Assembly (NCBI RefSeq): GCF_030812215.1
Contig: NZ_JAUSSG010000007.1
Location: 372,001-436,000 of the forward strand
From: Variovorax boronicumulans
GTDB taxonomy: Bacteria > Pseudomonadota > Gammaproteobacteria > Burkholderiales > Burkholderiaceae_C
Direction of reading: 5' to 3'
DNA: 64,000 nt
Positions 30,632-40,205 of this stretch are shown piece by piece. The translations under genes and the position numbers were made by a program. The notes beneath the pieces were generated by a model, which saw only the letters and a list, made by a program, of their open reading frames with translations, was not told the origin of the DNA and did not search any database. Numbering within the stretch: the first letter of the stretch is position 1; every line of letters starts with the position of its first letter.

Positions 30632-30647
30632 GCGGGCTGCGCCTGTG

Positions 30648-31292
30648 TCATCGGGGGCCGGCGCCGTTGTCGATCGTGGAGGTGCCGTAGAAGGCGCGCA
30701 CCGCGTCGACGAGCCGGGTGCGCTCGAACTCCGGGTGCAGCCTGTAGCGCACCAGGTGCTCGCCGACAAAAAGCAGCGCCACCGTCAACGGCGACAGCAC
30801 ATTGGCCAGCAGCGACCAGGCCGAGAACGGCAGGGTCAGGTAGACCACGATCGACGACACGACCACCACCGCGAAATACACGGTCCAGACCTGCGTGAGA
30901 TGCGTCGTGTAGGACAGCATGTGCCCCTTGAGCGGATGCACGCGCTGCGCGAACTGCGTGATCAGCGGCAGCCCGCGGCCGCGCAGCGTGGAGCCGAACC
31001 AGCCGCACAGCGCGCCGTTGATGCCCACGTGCTGCAGCACATAGAGACGGTTCGGATCGCCCGCTTCACCCAGGAAGACCAGCGAGAAGCCGCCGATGCC
31101 CAGTGCCAGCGCCGCGGCAAAGCCCCAGCGGCCGAACCAGCTGGCCGCCATGCCCATGGCGGCGATCCAGAGCGGCCCCAGAAGCACCACCACCGCCCAC
31201 GGCTCGGTGGCGTGGAACAGGGTCATCCAGTGAGAGAGGCCGGCATAGCCCACTCCCACCAGCAGCAGGAGCGCCAGTCGCCATCGTGACAT
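30648..31292 (-). CDS. COG4648-type integral membrane protein (ApeG-like)
   Basis: 214-aa inner-membrane protein with about five to six hydrophobic segments (WRLALLLLVGVGYAGLSHW; AVVVLLGPLWIAAMGMAASW; VWTVYFAVVVVSSIVVYLTL; SLLANVLSPLTVALLFVGEH). It contains the ITQFAQRVHPLKGHMLSYT block typical of the membrane protein that sits between the ACP and ligase genes in aryl-polyene clusters. Its biochemical job is unknown. The final segment EHLVRYRLHPEFERTRLVDA is cytoplasmic and well conserved in such proteins. It starts 3 bases after the ACP stop. Confidence 0.82.
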   Translation of the reverse strand: MSRWRLALLLLVGVGYAGLSHWMTLFHATEPWAVVVLLGPLWIAAMGMAASWFGRWGFAAALALGIGGFSLVFLGEAGDPNRLYVLQHVGINGALCGWFGSTLRGRGLPLITQFAQRVHPLKGHMLSYTTHLTQVWTVYFAVVVVSSIVVYLTLPFSAWSLLANVLSPLTVALLFVGEHLVRYRLHPEFERTRLVDAVRAFYGTSTIDNGAGPR

Positions 31293-31295
31293 GGA

Positions 31296-31607
31296 TCAGG
31301 AAGCGCTGCGGTGCTGGGCGACGTGGGTCGCGAGCGTGCGCAGCGACTGGAAGATCTGCTGGTTGCGTTCGTCATCCGAACGCAGCTGGAAACCGTAGCG
31401 CCGCGAGACTTCGAGCGCAACTTCGAGGATGTCGATGGAGTCCAGGCCCAGGCCTTCGCCGTACAGCGGCTCGGTGGGAACGATGTCCTCGGGCGCAACC
31501 TCGAGATTGAGGGCGTTCACGAGCAGCACGGCGAGTTCTTTTTCGATCGGCGACTGTTCGGACGCATCGCCAGTGGCGGGAATGGGGGGCTGAGCAGTCG
31601 ATGACAA
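31296..31607 (-). CDS. Acyl carrier protein of the polyene-like cluster
   Basis: 103-aa acyl carrier protein, longer than AcpP because of an N-terminal tail rich in Pro and Thr. The phosphopantetheine site is GLGLDSIDILEVALEV with the attachment Ser in DSI, preceded by EDIVPTEPLYGEG. First gene of the operon. The start is TTG at 31607, supported by a consensus AGGAGG ribosome-binding site five bases upstream; no ATG exists in frame at this position. Only one carrier protein is present, whereas many aryl-polyene loci have two. Confidence 0.88.
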   Translation of the reverse strand: MSSTAQPPIPATGDASEQSPIEKELAVLLVNALNLEVAPEDIVPTEPLYGEGLGLDSIDILEVALEVSRRYGFQLRSDDERNQQIFQSLRTLATHVAQHRSAS

Positions 31608-31653
31608 AAAAACCTCCTGAAAACTTTTTCCTGAACCTATCGTGCGGCCGTGG

Positions 31654-31659
31654 ATTATA
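31654..31659 (-). promoter_or_regulatory. Probable -10 box of the polyene-like operon
   Basis: The reverse strand has a perfect TATAAT here, about 47-52 bases upstream of the ACP start codon, giving an expected leader of roughly 40 bases. No good -35 hexamer is found at 16-18 bases further upstream, so an activator may be needed. It lies in the only divergent gap next to the operon. Confidence 0.5.
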
Positions 31660-31709
31660 GGAGTGCCGCTTGATTAGACTGACCGCTTCGATACGACCCG
31701 GAGCCCTCC

Positions 31710-33227
31710 ATGGCAGACCCCCTTCTGATCGCCCGCCACGACAGCATCGAGTGCGCCCTCCTCCCCAGTCTTGCCAACCGCCACGGCCTGATCACCGGCG
31801 CCACCGGCACGGGCAAGACCGTCACCCTCCAGACCATCGCCGAGAAGCTCTCCAGCATCGGCGTGCCGGTGTTCATGGCCGACGTCAAGGGCGACCTGAC
31901 GGGCATCAGCCAGAAAGGCACCATCGGCGACAAGCTGGCCGCCACGCTGAAGGAACGCGGCATCGACGTGCCCGAACCCTCCGCCTGCCCCGTCACGCTG
32001 TGGGACGTTTTCGGCGAGCAGGGCCACCCGGTGCGCGCCACCGTCTCCGACATGGGCCCGCTGCTGCTCGGCCGCATGCTCGACGTGAACGAAACCCAGG
32101 CCGGCGTGCTGAACCTGGTGTTCAAGATCGCCGACGACAACGGCATGCTGCTGCTCGACCTGAAGGACCTGCGCGCGATGCTGCAGTACGTAGGCGAGAA
32201 CTCCAGCCAGTTCACCACCCAGTACGGCAACATCAGCGCCGCCAGCGTGGGCGCCATCCAGCGCGGCCTGCTGCAGATCGAGACCCAGGGCGGCGACAAG
32301 TTCTTCGGCGAGCCGATGCTCAACATCGCCGATTTCATGCAGACCGTGGGCGGCAAGGGCGTGGTCAACGTGCTGGCCGCCGACAAGCTGATGAACTCGC
32401 CGCGCCTGTACGCGACCTTCCTCTTGTGGATGCTGTCGGAGTTGTTCGAGCAACTGCCCGAAATCGGCGACCCCGACCAGCCCAAGCTGGCTTTCTTCTT
32501 CGACGAGGCCCACCTGCTCTTCAACGAGGCCCCCAAGGCGCTGGTGGAACGCATCGAGCTCGTCGTACGGCTTGTGCGCTCCAAGGGCGTGGGCGTGTAT
32601 TTCGTCACCCAGAACCCGCTGGACATTCCCGACACGGTGCTGGCGCAGCTCGGCAACCGCGTGCAGCATGCGCTGCGCGCCTTCACCCCGCGCGACCAGA
32701 AGGCCGTGAAGGCCGCCGCCAGCACGATGCGCCAGAAGCCGGGCCTGGACATCGAGACCGCCATCACCGAACTCGCCGTCGGCGAGGCGCTGGTGAGCTT
32801 CCTCGATGCCAAGGGCCGCCCGAGCGTGACCGAGCGCGTGTTCGTGCTGCCGCCCGGCAGCCAGCTCGGCCCGATCACGCCCGACCAGCGCAAGGCATTG
32901 GTCGCCAACTCGCTCGTCGCCGGCGTCTACGAGAAAACAGTGGACCGCGAGTCGGCCTACGAAAAGCTCAAGGGCCGCGCCGAGTCCGCACCCGATGCGC
33001 CCGCTGCCAAAACGCCGGCCGGCAAGGCCGGCACCGAGGAAGCCGGCTCCGGCATGGGCGGCATGCTCAACGACATGATCTTCGGCAGCACCGGCCCGCG
33101 CGGCGGCAAGCGCGACGGCCTGGTGCAGACCATGGCCAAGTCGGCGGTGCGCACCATGGGCACCTCGGTGGGCAAGGAAATCCTGCGCGGCGTGCTCGGC
33201 GGAATCTTCGGCAGCAAGAAGCGCTGA
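31710..33227 (+). CDS. HerA-like helicase-domain ATPase (DUF853, YjgR family)
   Basis: 505-aa P-loop ATPase. Walker A is LITGATGTGKTVTLQT near residue 29, Walker B is LAFFFDEAHLLF near residue 260, and a sensor-like VYFVTQNPLDIPDTV follows. This is the DUF853/HerA C-terminal family, widespread and uncharacterised; family relatives act as hexameric DNA or protein translocases. The C-terminus is Gly/Lys-rich (MGGMLNDMIFGSTGPRGGKR) and ends in a basic IFGSKKR tail. No nuclease partner such as NurA lies nearby, so a defence or recombination role is not supported. It is divergent from the ACP gene. Confidence 0.87.
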   Translation: MADPLLIARHDSIECALLPSLANRHGLITGATGTGKTVTLQTIAEKLSSIGVPVFMADVKGDLTGISQKGTIGDKLAATLKERGIDVPEPSACPVTLWDVFGEQGHPVRATVSDMGPLLLGRMLDVNETQAGVLNLVFKIADDNGMLLLDLKDLRAMLQYVGENSSQFTTQYGNISAASVGAIQRGLLQIETQGGDKFFGEPMLNIADFMQTVGGKGVVNVLAADKLMNSPRLYATFLLWMLSELFEQLPEIGDPDQPKLAFFFDEAHLLFNEAPKALVERIELVVRLVRSKGVGVYFVTQNPLDIPDTVLAQLGNRVQHALRAFTPRDQKAVKAAASTMRQKPGLDIETAITELAVGEALVSFLDAKGRPSVTERVFVLPPGSQLGPITPDQRKALVANSLVAGVYEKTVDRESAYEKLKGRAESAPDAPAAKTPAGKAGTEEAGSGMGGMLNDMIFGSTGPRGGKRDGLVQTMAKSAVRTMGTSVGKEILRGVLGGIFGSKKR

Positions 33228-33247
33228 GCGCCAGGCGCCGGCAGCGC

Positions 33248-33889
33248 TTACCAGCGCAGCAGGCGCGAGCCCAGCGCAGCGCCCACCAGCACCGGCACGG
33301 CAATGCCGCTCACATACCAGACCGCCAGGAACGGCGCGGTGAGCTCCATGCAGTGCAGCGCATAGACCGCGGCGCCGACACCACCCGCGAGCGCCCCCGC
33401 AGCGGCGCCCGCCAGCGCGGGCTGCGTGGGCGCCAGCCCCTTGAGCGCCACCATCGTGGCCGCGAAAACCGGCAGTGCCATCAGCCCGATGCTCGCCGCG
33501 CAGATGCGCCACGACTGCCCCATGAGCGACGGCATCCGGTCATCGGCCGGCAGGGCGAACCACGCGGCCACGGCCAGCGCCCAGATGCCCAGCACGGGCA
33601 GCGCCGCGCCGGCCCAGGCATGCCGCACGGCAACACCCGGCCGTGCGAGCCGCTGCACCATCACGAAGCCGGCTGCCGCGATGCACAGCGGAAACAGCAC
33701 CTTGACCCAGAACATCGGCCAGAACATGGCCTGCACCAGGTCGCGCCGCACGCCGTACGCGGCGAACAGGATGATCAAAGACAACGGCACGCCGACCACC
33801 AGCGCCAGCCTGAGCCGCCGGTTCGTGGCGTGGCGCGGCACCGCGACGGGGCCGTTCGCCAGCATCGCGACCAGGTCGTCGGTCTTCAT
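33248..33889 (-). CDS. NrsF-type anti-sigma factor (DUF1109)
   Basis: 213-aa inner-membrane protein with about six TM helices (LALVVGVPLSLIILFAAYGV; VKVLFPLCIAAAGFVMVQRL; VLGIWALAVAAWFALPADD; ASIGLMALPVFAATMVAL; LAGAAAGALAGGVGAAVYAL; FLAVWYVSGIAVPVLVGAAL). The N-terminus MKTDDLVAMLANG is the usual start of NrsF proteins, which hold SigF-type ECF sigma factors at the membrane until a signal arrives. It overlaps the sigma gene as ATGA, so the two are co-translated. The family's conserved Cys pattern is represented here by C in LFPLCIAA, RICAAS and ALHCME. Confidence 0.88.
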   Translation of the reverse strand: MKTDDLVAMLANGPVAVPRHATNRRLRLALVVGVPLSLIILFAAYGVRRDLVQAMFWPMFWVKVLFPLCIAAAGFVMVQRLARPGVAVRHAWAGAALPVLGIWALAVAAWFALPADDRMPSLMGQSWRICAASIGLMALPVFAATMVALKGLAPTQPALAGAAAGALAGGVGAAVYALHCMELTAPFLAVWYVSGIAVPVLVGAALGSRLLRW

Positions 33890-34461
33890 GCGGCTGCCCT
33901 CCAGTCATGGCCGAAGCGCGCGGCCAGCGCCTTGAGCCCGCGGTGGATGCCGACCTTCACCGCCGACTCCGACATGCCCGTGAGGCTCGCGGTCTCGGCG
34001 ACCGAGAGGCCCTCGATCTTCACGTGCACGATCGGCAGGCGCTGGCGTTCGGGCAGCGTCTCGAGCAGGCCACCCAGGTCGCGCCTCGCATCGCTTGCTT
34101 CGGTGGCCGAATCGGCGAACACCGCGAGATCGTCGTCCAGCGGGTCATGCAGGTCTTCGCGGACCGACTTGGCACGCAGCAGGTCGATCATCTTGTAGCG
34201 CGCAATGGCATGCACCCAGGCCGTCAGCGGCTGGTCGCTCTGGTAGGTGTGGCGCTGGTTGTGCATGGCGAGCAGGCATTCCTGGACAAGGTCTTCCACT
34301 TCATCGGGCCAGCCAAAGAGGCGCTTGCCCAGAAAGGCGCGCAGGTGCGCGCTGAGTTTCTGCAGGAATTCGCGGTAGGCGTTCGCATCGCCATCGAGGC
34401 CCCGAAGGAACAGGCTCCGCAGCGCCGCTTCCGCGTCGCCCATCTGCATCCTGCTGCTCAT
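33886..34461 (-). CDS. ECF sigma factor, SigF/NrsF-regulated type
   Basis: RNA-polymerase sigma factor of ~191 aa. Region 2 includes DLVQECLLAMHNQRHTY and LTAWVHAIARYKMIDLLR; region 4 includes LPERQRLPIVHVKIEGLS and AETASLTGMSESAVKVGIHR. It pairs with the membrane anti-sigma gene downstream. The promoter at 34467-34492 puts the transcription start close to 34461, which rules out the more upstream ATG (34476). Translation may start at 34461 on a nearly leaderless message, or at 34443 (MGDAEAALRSL), which has AGGA just upstream. Known relatives (Caulobacter SigF) respond to oxidative and metal stress. Confidence 0.88.
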   Translation of the reverse strand: MSSRMQMGDAEAALRSLFLRGLDGDANAYREFLQKLSAHLRAFLGKRLFGWPDEVEDLVQECLLAMHNQRHTYQSDQPLTAWVHAIARYKMIDLLRAKSVREDLHDPLDDDLAVFADSATEASDARRDLGGLLETLPERQRLPIVHVKIEGLSVAETASLTGMSESAVKVGIHRGLKALAARFGHDWRAAA

Positions 34462-34466
34462 AGGGG

Positions 34467-34492
34467 TTCGTGCCATCGGGCTGGCTGGTTAC
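34467..34492 (-). promoter_or_regulatory. SigF-type autoregulatory promoter (GTAACC-N16-CGAA)
   Basis: On the reverse strand GTAACC (34492-34487) is followed after exactly 16 bases by CGAA (34470-34467). This is the promoter consensus reported for the Caulobacter ECF factor SigF. It lies directly in front of the sigma-nrsF pair, so the sigma factor probably drives its own operon. The distance from CGAA to the ATG at 34461 is only 5 bases. Confidence 0.75.
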
Positions 34493-34588
34493 AGCCGGGT
34501 CGAAAAATAGTGCGTTGGATTGTGCCGTGACATGCAAGGTGCCGGCGCCCGGAGGCCCTTCGCACGCACCTTGGGCTAAGCTGCGCCG

Positions 34589-35008
34589 ATGTTCCGCGGA
34601 CTCGTCTCGCATCCCTGGGCCTACCCGGCGCTGGAGGTGGTGCACATCGTCGGCATCGCGCTGCTGTTCGGCGGGCTGCTGGTGTTCGAGCTGCGCGCGC
34701 TCGGCATGGGCCGCGAGCTGCCCGCGCCGCTGCTGGCACGTCTCACGCTGCGCCCTGCCCTCGTCGGCTTCGGGCTGTGCGCGGCCACCGGGCTCACCAT
34801 GTTCTCGGGCCAGCCCGACGAACTGCTCGCGAACAACGCCTTTCGCATCAAGATGCTCCTGATCGCCCTGGCTGGCGCCAATGCCGCGCTCTTTCATTTC
34901 CGCAGCGGTGTCGCGGCCATCGACCGCTTCGGCAAGGTGCAATGCCTTCTGTCCTTGGGGTTTTGGCTCGCTGTCATCATCTGCGGGCGCTGGATTGCCT
35001 ACCTCTGA
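34589..35008 (+). CDS. Small integral membrane protein (DUF6644/DUF2214-like)
   Basis: 139-aa membrane protein with four predicted helices: YPALEVVHIVGIALLFGGLL, LTLRPALVGFGLCAATGLTM, IKMLLIALAGANAALFHF and CLLSLGFWLAVIICGRWIAY. The pattern E-V-V-H-I in helix 1 and N-A-A-L-F-H in helix 3 with conserved His residues is reminiscent of heme- or metal-binding small membrane proteins, but binding is not shown. It forms a probable two-gene unit with the DUF6152-like gene 25 bases downstream. It is divergent from the ECF sigma gene and may belong to its stress regulon, though no GTAACC-N16-CGAA is seen on this strand. Confidence 0.78.
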   Translation: MFRGLVSHPWAYPALEVVHIVGIALLFGGLLVFELRALGMGRELPAPLLARLTLRPALVGFGLCAATGLTMFSGQPDELLANNAFRIKMLLIALAGANAALFHFRSGVAAIDRFGKVQCLLSLGFWLAVIICGRWIAYL

Positions 35009-35033
35009 ACCGCCTGAACCGAAGGAGACCGAG

Positions 35034-35501
35034 ATGATGCAAAGACGCCTCTTCATTGCCGCCTCGATGGGCCTTGCCCTCCCCGCCTGGGCCCACCACG
35101 GATGGAGCAGCTTCGACCAGGAGCGACCGCTGTACCTGGAAGGCCGCGCGACCAAGGTCATGTGGCGCAATCCGCATGGCGAACTGGAGCTCGAGCTGCC
35201 CGACAACCCCACGCTCCCCGCCGACCTGAAGCAACGCGCCTTGCCCAAGCAGACGACGGCGGTCGACGGCCCCGGGCTGCTGGCAAAGGCGCAATTGCCG
35301 ACGCGGCGCGATCGCAAATGGCAGGTCGAGCTGGCGCCCCTCACGCGCCTGCAGGCCTGGGGCGTGGAAGAGATCAAGCCCGGCACCCAGGTGGGTGTGC
35401 TCGGCTTCACCTTCACCGGCGAGAAAGGCGATGCGGTGCTGCGCGCCGAATACCTGTTCGTCGACGGCAAGGCCTACGGCCTGCGGTCTTCGCCGGCCTG
35501 A
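35034..35501 (+). CDS. Secreted DUF6152-like protein
   Basis: 155-aa protein with a signal peptide (MMQRRLFIAASMGLALPAWA) and a mature N-terminus beginning HHGWSSFDQERPLYLEGRAT. This His-His-Gly-Trp start followed by a beta-rich domain (KVMWRNPHGELELELP, VGVLGFTFTGEKG) is typical of DUF6152 proteins, usually paired with small membrane proteins as here. The N-terminal His pair could bind copper or another metal once the leader is removed; this is inference. ATG 35034 has a good SD (GAAGGAG) 6 bases upstream. Confidence 0.78.
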   Translation: MMQRRLFIAASMGLALPAWAHHGWSSFDQERPLYLEGRATKVMWRNPHGELELELPDNPTLPADLKQRALPKQTTAVDGPGLLAKAQLPTRRDRKWQVELAPLTRLQAWGVEEIKPGTQVGVLGFTFTGEKGDAVLRAEYLFVDGKAYGLRSSPA

Positions 35502-35509
35502 ATGCCGCC

Positions 35510-35532
35510 GCCGGGGCATGGTCCGCCCCGGC
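35510..35532. terminator. Inverted repeat after the DUF6152 gene, possible weak terminator
   Basis: GCCGGGGC (35510-35517) and GCCCCGGC (35525-35532) form a perfect 8-bp stem with a 7-base loop, starting 8 bases after the stop codon. No T-run follows, so it may be a Rho-assisted stop or an mRNA-stabilising hairpin ahead of the URC genes. Confidence 0.4.
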
Positions 35533-35581
35533 TTGCCAGCAGCACGCGCGATCGGTACATTGCATTTTTTGAAGGCCTGCA

Positions 35582-36918
<1,337 letters not shown>

Positions 36919-36922
<4 letters not shown>

Positions 36923-38328
36923 CGACCAGCCACAACACCGACCCAAACATGCCCGTGGACGGCTCCGGCAGCCTGCCGCCCGGCGGCGCGGGCAAGGTCG
37001 ATCCATCGATCGAATTCACGGCAGACACCGCCCATCCGGCCGGCGCGGCCTCGCTGCTGCGCACCACCGCGGCCATCCGCCAGCGCGCGGGCGCCCTGCT
37101 GGCGCGCGCGCGCCGCGGCGAATCGCAGTGGTTCCGCATCGGCAGCGACGACGCGCTCGAAGACGCGGCGCGCACCGTGGCCGAGGTCACGCGCGAGCGC
37201 TATCCGTGGGACACCATCCCGTACCACAGCCGCTGGCGCCACTTCGAAGCCGGCGGCGTCGACCGGCTCAAGCAGCTCGACCAGTTGCTTGGCAAGGGCA
37301 TCGACGCCCGTCAGCGCGCCCGCGCCCACATCGACCTCGTGCTGGTGAGCGTGCTGCTCGACGCCGGCGCCGGCCCCGACTGGCGCTACACCGAACCAGC
37401 CACCGGCGAGCGCTATACCCGCTCCGAGGGACTGGGCGTCGCGAGCTTCCATGCGTTCACGAGCGGGCTCTTTTCGTCCGACCCCGAGCATCCGCTGCAG
37501 GCCGACGCAGCCGGTCTCAAGGGCCTGGTGACCGACCGGCTGGGCGATGCCTTCCAGGTGAGCGACGTCAATCCGCTGGTGGGCCTCTCGGGCCGCGCCA
37601 CGCTGCTGCGCCGGCTCGGCGAGGCGATGAGCGAGCAGCCCGAGACCTTCGGCGACGACGGCCGGCCCGGCCGCCTGTTCGATGCGCTGGTCGGCCCCTA
37701 CGGCCCGGCCGCGCCGCCCACGGCCGAGATCACCGCGCACCAGATCCTGTCGCTGCTGCTCGAATCGCTCTCGCGCATCTGGCCCTCGGCCAATGCGGTG
37801 GACAGCATTGCCATCGACGGCAGCGACAACGCAGGCGGCATCGGCTCGGGCGATCCGGCGCTGGCGCTCGGCGACTGCTGGCGCCACAGCGCGGTGCGCG
37901 GCCCAGGGCTCACCAACGGCTGGATGCCCTTTCACAAGCTCTCGCAGTGGCTCACCTATTCGCTGCTCGAACCCTTCGAATGGGCCGGCGTGAAGGTACG
38001 CCACCTCGATGCGCTCACCGCCCTGCCCGAGTACCGCAATGGCGGCCTCTTGATCGACAGCGGCGTGATCGTGCCGAAGGACCCGGCCTTTCTCACCCGC
38101 CGCTGGAAGGCGGGCGACGAATTCATCGTCGAATGGCGCGCCCTCACCGTGGCGCTGCTCGACGAGCTGGCGCCGCGCGTGCGCAAGGTGCTCGACCGTA
38201 CCGAGGAAGAGCTGCCGCTCGCCTGCGTGCTCGAAGGCGGCACCTGGGCGGCGGGCCGGGCACTGGCACAGCGCTTGCGAGACGGAGCGCCACCGCTCCT
38301 GATCGAGAGCGACGGCACCGTCTTTTAG
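36919..38328 (+). CDS. URC4/Urg3-family protein (DUF1688)
   Basis: 469-aa soluble protein of the DUF1688 family, known from fungi as URC4/Urg3, a step of uracil catabolism after URC1. Characteristic blocks are ERYPWDTIPYHSRWRHFEAG, LDAGAGPDWRYTE, LGVASFHAFTSGLFSSDP and ENGG-like PEYRNGGLLIDSGVI near the C-terminus. Its start overlaps the URC1-type stop by four bases (ATGA), so the two are translationally coupled. The biochemical reaction is not firmly established; ribosylurea-type intermediates have been suggested for the pathway. About 60 N-terminal residues are low-complexity and probably disordered. Confidence 0.87.
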
Positions 38329-38370
38329 ACTCGCGGGTTCACTTCAGCAGCAACGCCAGAAAAAATTCCA

Positions 38371-39000
<630 letters not shown>

Positions 39001-39026
39001 CGCTCGCCCCCAGAGTAATAGGGCTC

Positions 39027-39102
39027 GCCCCCAGGCTGCGCGCACTTCGTGTCGCTGCGCCAACCCCTACCGGGGGCAACACCTGAGGCCCGGCAAAGCC
39101 GG
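39027..39102 (+). repeat. Intergenic inverted-terminus repeat element, copy 2
   Basis: The 203-base gap after upp holds the second copy of the element seen near 424-470: GCCCCCA (39027-39033), CACTTCGTGT (39043-39052), CGCTGCG, then GGGGGC (39072-39077), in the opposite orientation to copy 1. A direct repeat GCTCGCCCCCAG occurs at 39002-39013 and 39023-39034, and a CCGGC-AAA-GCCGG hairpin (39090-39102) follows. It may act as a transcriptional break between the URC genes and the transporter operon. Confidence 0.6.
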
Positions 39103-39203
39103 TTCCTCGGTGTTTACTGGAAGGGGCCCGTCCGCTACGGAGGCTGGTTGGCGGGCATGGGGATTGCAGGGCTGGTTCTTTCATTTCAATCGAGGAGAAG
39201 ACC

Positions 39204-40205
39204 GTGACAGCACGCCGTCAGTTGATCATTCGTTCCGTCGCCATCGCCGCAGCGCTTGCGGCGGGTGCGCCGGGCATCGCGCTTGCGCAGGCCAAGCTCA
39301 AGGTGGCGGCGGTGTACACCGTGCCCTTCGAGCAGCAATGGGTGGGCCGCATCCACAAGGCGCTGAAGGCGGCCGAGGCGCGCGGGGAAATCGAATACAA
39401 GGCCACAGAGAACGTCAGCAACGCCGACTACGAGCGCGTGATGCGCGAGTACGCGACCGGCGGCAACCAGCTGATCCTGGGCGAGGTGTTCGGCGTGGAA
39501 GCGGCAGCGCGCAAGGTCGCGAAGGACTTTCCGAAGGTCGCCTTCCTCATGGGCTCGTCGCTCAAGCCGCAGGCACCCAATTTCAGCGTGTTCGACAACT
39601 ACATCCAGGAGCCGGCGTACCTGAGCGGCATGGTGGCCGGCGGCATGACCAAGAGCAACCGCATCGGCATGGTCGGCGGCTTTCCGATTCCCGAAGTCAA
39701 CCGTCTGATGAACGCCTTCATGGCGGGCGCGAAGGAAACGAACCCCAAGGTCGAGTTCAGCGTGAGCTTCATCAACAGCTGGTTCGACCCGCCCAAGGCC
39801 AAGGAAGCGGCCTTCGCGATGATCGACAAGGGCGCCGACATCATGTACGCCGAGCGCTTCGGCGTGTCCGATGCCGCCAAGGAAAAGGGCAAGCTCGCCA
39901 TCGGCAACGTGATCGACACGCAGAGCCAGTATCCCGAGACGGTGGTCGCCTCGGCCCTGTGGAACTTCGAGCCTTCGGCCGATCGCGCGATCAAGCTGGT
40001 GAAGGAAGGCAAGTTCGCGGCGGAAGACTACGGCGTCTACTCGCAGATGAAGCACAAGGGCTCGGAGCTCGCGCCGCTCGGCACGTTCGAGAAGAAGGTG
40101 CCGGCCGACATCGTCGCCAAGGTGAAGGCCAGGCAGGCCGACATCCTCTCGGGCAAGTTCACCGTGAAGGTGGATGACTCCCAACCCAAGTCGACCGCAA
40201 AGTGA
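39204..40205 (+). CDS. BMP-family nucleoside ABC transporter, substrate-binding protein
   Basis: 333-aa periplasmic binding protein with a signal peptide ending ...GAPGIALAQA. The BMP/PnrA family is evident from KVAAVYTVPFEQQWVGRIHK, NLILGEVFG-like QLILGEVFGVEAA, FDNYIQEPAYLSGMVAGGM and GMVGGFPIPEVNRLMNAFMA. These proteins bind purine or pyrimidine nucleosides. The start is GTG 39204, with a strong SD (GAGGAGA) 7 bases upstream. First gene of an operon with a nucleosidase-like lipoprotein, ATPase and two permeases; the cluster context points to nucleoside uptake feeding the URC route. Confidence 0.9.
   Translation: MTARRQLIIRSVAIAAALAAGAPGIALAQAKLKVAAVYTVPFEQQWVGRIHKALKAAEARGEIEYKATENVSNADYERVMREYATGGNQLILGEVFGVEAAARKVAKDFPKVAFLMGSSLKPQAPNFSVFDNYIQEPAYLSGMVAGGMTKSNRIGMVGGFPIPEVNRLMNAFMAGAKETNPKVEFSVSFINSWFDPPKAKEAAFAMIDKGADIMYAERFGVSDAAKEKGKLAIGNVIDTQSQYPETVVASALWNFEPSADRAIKLVKEGKFAAEDYGVYSQMKHKGSELAPLGTFEKKVPADIVAKVKARQADILSGKFTVKVDDSQPKSTAK

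Noticed and set aside
31710..33227. HerA-like ATPase as part of a HerA-NurA or anti-phage system
   Set aside because: No nuclease or defence gene lies nearby; the protein fits the common stand-alone DUF853 family.
34462..34476. Upstream ATG (34476) for the ECF sigma factor
   Set aside because: It lies within the GTAACC-N16-CGAA promoter, upstream of the expected transcription start.
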